Below, one piece after another: positions 47,442 through 64,000 of a stretch of DNA of 64,000 nucleotides (the first letter of the stretch is position 1; the number at the start of each line of letters is the position of its first letter). The translations under genes were made by a program, and so were the position numbers. The stretch is taken from positions 388,826 through 452,825 of the forward strand of contig NC_135170.1 in the NCBI RefSeq assembly GCF_041146795.1, read 5' to 3'. The notes below the pieces were generated by a model. The model was not told the DNA's origin and searched no databases. It was given only the letters and a program-made list of their open reading frames with translations. The stretch comes from Maylandia zebra. Lineage: Eukaryota; Chordata; Actinopteri; Cichliformes; Cichlidae.

Positions 47442-47447
47442 TTTATT
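47442..47447 (-). terminator. abcc6-like polyadenylation signal candidate
   Basis: AATAAA on the minus strand about 910 bases past the stop at 48358. Other A/T-rich AATAAA matches occur nearby at about 47640, so 3' UTR length is unsure. Confidence 0.4.
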
Positions 47448-48357
47448 TGTGTAAGGCAGGTATATACATTTCCAAAGATACACAACATGTAGATTCAAAC
47501 AGTTTGTCCACATCCCATAGTTGACCTGTTTCTGAGTCCATCAGAGGCGCCGTACCGCTGAAAGCAGAGTGCAAGCAAAGCGCAGGACAGATTTGGCTGC
47601 ATACCAAAGACAGAGCAACAGTCTTTGTTTTAATAATCAAAATAAAATAAGCTCTAGAACCATTTCTTACATGAATAAAGCCTCCAACACATTCAGCAAA
47701 AGCACGACGGAAAGCTGTAACTGAAAGACAATAAATAGTCAGTGCTGAATGAGAAGTAACAGTCCAGTGACATCAACAGCAGCTGTGCGTCTGTATTTTC
47801 TCTGTGATTGATGTATGATTCTGACCAATCAGCTTGGTCGCAGCATGTCCCACATCCTTCCCTGTTCCAAAGGTTAAACTGGAACATTCCTGATTCCTTA
47901 CATTTAAACTCTTTTCCTCTTGTAGTGTGCATGCATGCACAGGTACAATCAAGCTGTGCCTCAGCTCCAGAATCACTGCTTGTATGAATGACTCGTGTTT
48001 ACTACTGTGATAATGATGATGAAAGCATGTTGTCGAGGAGTTTAACAGTGGACAGTGTGGATATAAGAGGCAGACCCACAGATCGAGCTTCTTTATCCCA
48101 TCATAAAAATGTGGGGGCTTTGATATTCACGTGGTAATCTTGATATGTGGTATGAACTTTGTCAGGGCAACACAAACAGACCCCAAACTGCTGGTGGTGA
48201 TATTCTCTTTATGTAAGTAGGCCCAGCCTCCTTGTGCAATGAAAACTGCTGCTGGTTTCAAAGCAAAGAAGGTCATTGGCACATAGGACTGTGTCCCTCT
48301 CATTGGAAACATCAGCTCTCTGCAGCAGGAGGCCCGACATAGTGACACTCCCCGGCT

Positions 48358-64000
<15,643 letters not shown>

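Overview
The window is nuclear DNA of a ray-finned fish, most likely a percomorph teleost and possibly a cichlid. The evidence is four intron-containing vertebrate genes with GT-AG junctions, introns packed with fish-type hAT, L2, R4, Tc1 and tRNA-SINE repeats, and abundant (CA)n and (AT)n microsatellites. The species call is inference. No prokaryotic genes, CRISPR arrays or rRNA genes were seen.

All four genes lie on the minus strand, head to tail. From right to left they are: (1) an ABCC/MRP-type ABC transporter, best matched to abcc6, with 15 exons at 48358-63747 and its N-terminal half beyond the right edge; (2) scaf1, an SR-related factor that binds the RNA polymerase II CTD, 39345-45320 plus a 5' leader exon near 46.4 kb; (3) snrnp70, the U1-70K spliceosomal protein, 27903-36182 plus a leader exon near 36.5 kb; (4) lin7b, an L27-PDZ polarity scaffold, 12453-26972. 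I rebuilt the exon chains codon by codon and the splice phases are consistent throughout. Two of the genes act in mRNA processing (U1-70K in 5' splice-site recognition, SCAF1 in coupling splicing to transcription). lin7b and the transporter act at the plasma membrane, and nothing suggests the four form one pathway.

The left 12 kb is repeat territory. It holds a 1.67-kb poly(A) retroposon with a 15-bp target duplication, a 602-bp solo LTR, and a rearranged L2 LINE interrupted by a nest of DNA transposons (hAT within L2, with a second hAT and a TTAA element inside the first, and a fourth family inside the second hAT). The lin7b introns hold three more hAT elements with exact 8-bp duplications, an R4/Dong-like LINE with a restriction-like endonuclease domain, and Tc1 relics. 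The abcc introns hold three more hAT elements, one containing a 2.9-kb L2 LINE that itself contains another LINE tail.

The most interesting host signal is a 118-nt cassette in a snrnp70 intron (30783-30900). It has good splice sites, an immediate in-frame stop, and a separate 33-codon open frame that nearly fills the exon. It is probably an autoregulatory poison exon. A tandem duplication of the lin7b exon-1 5' splice site is also notable. I saw no convincing sign of a wholly new molecular system.
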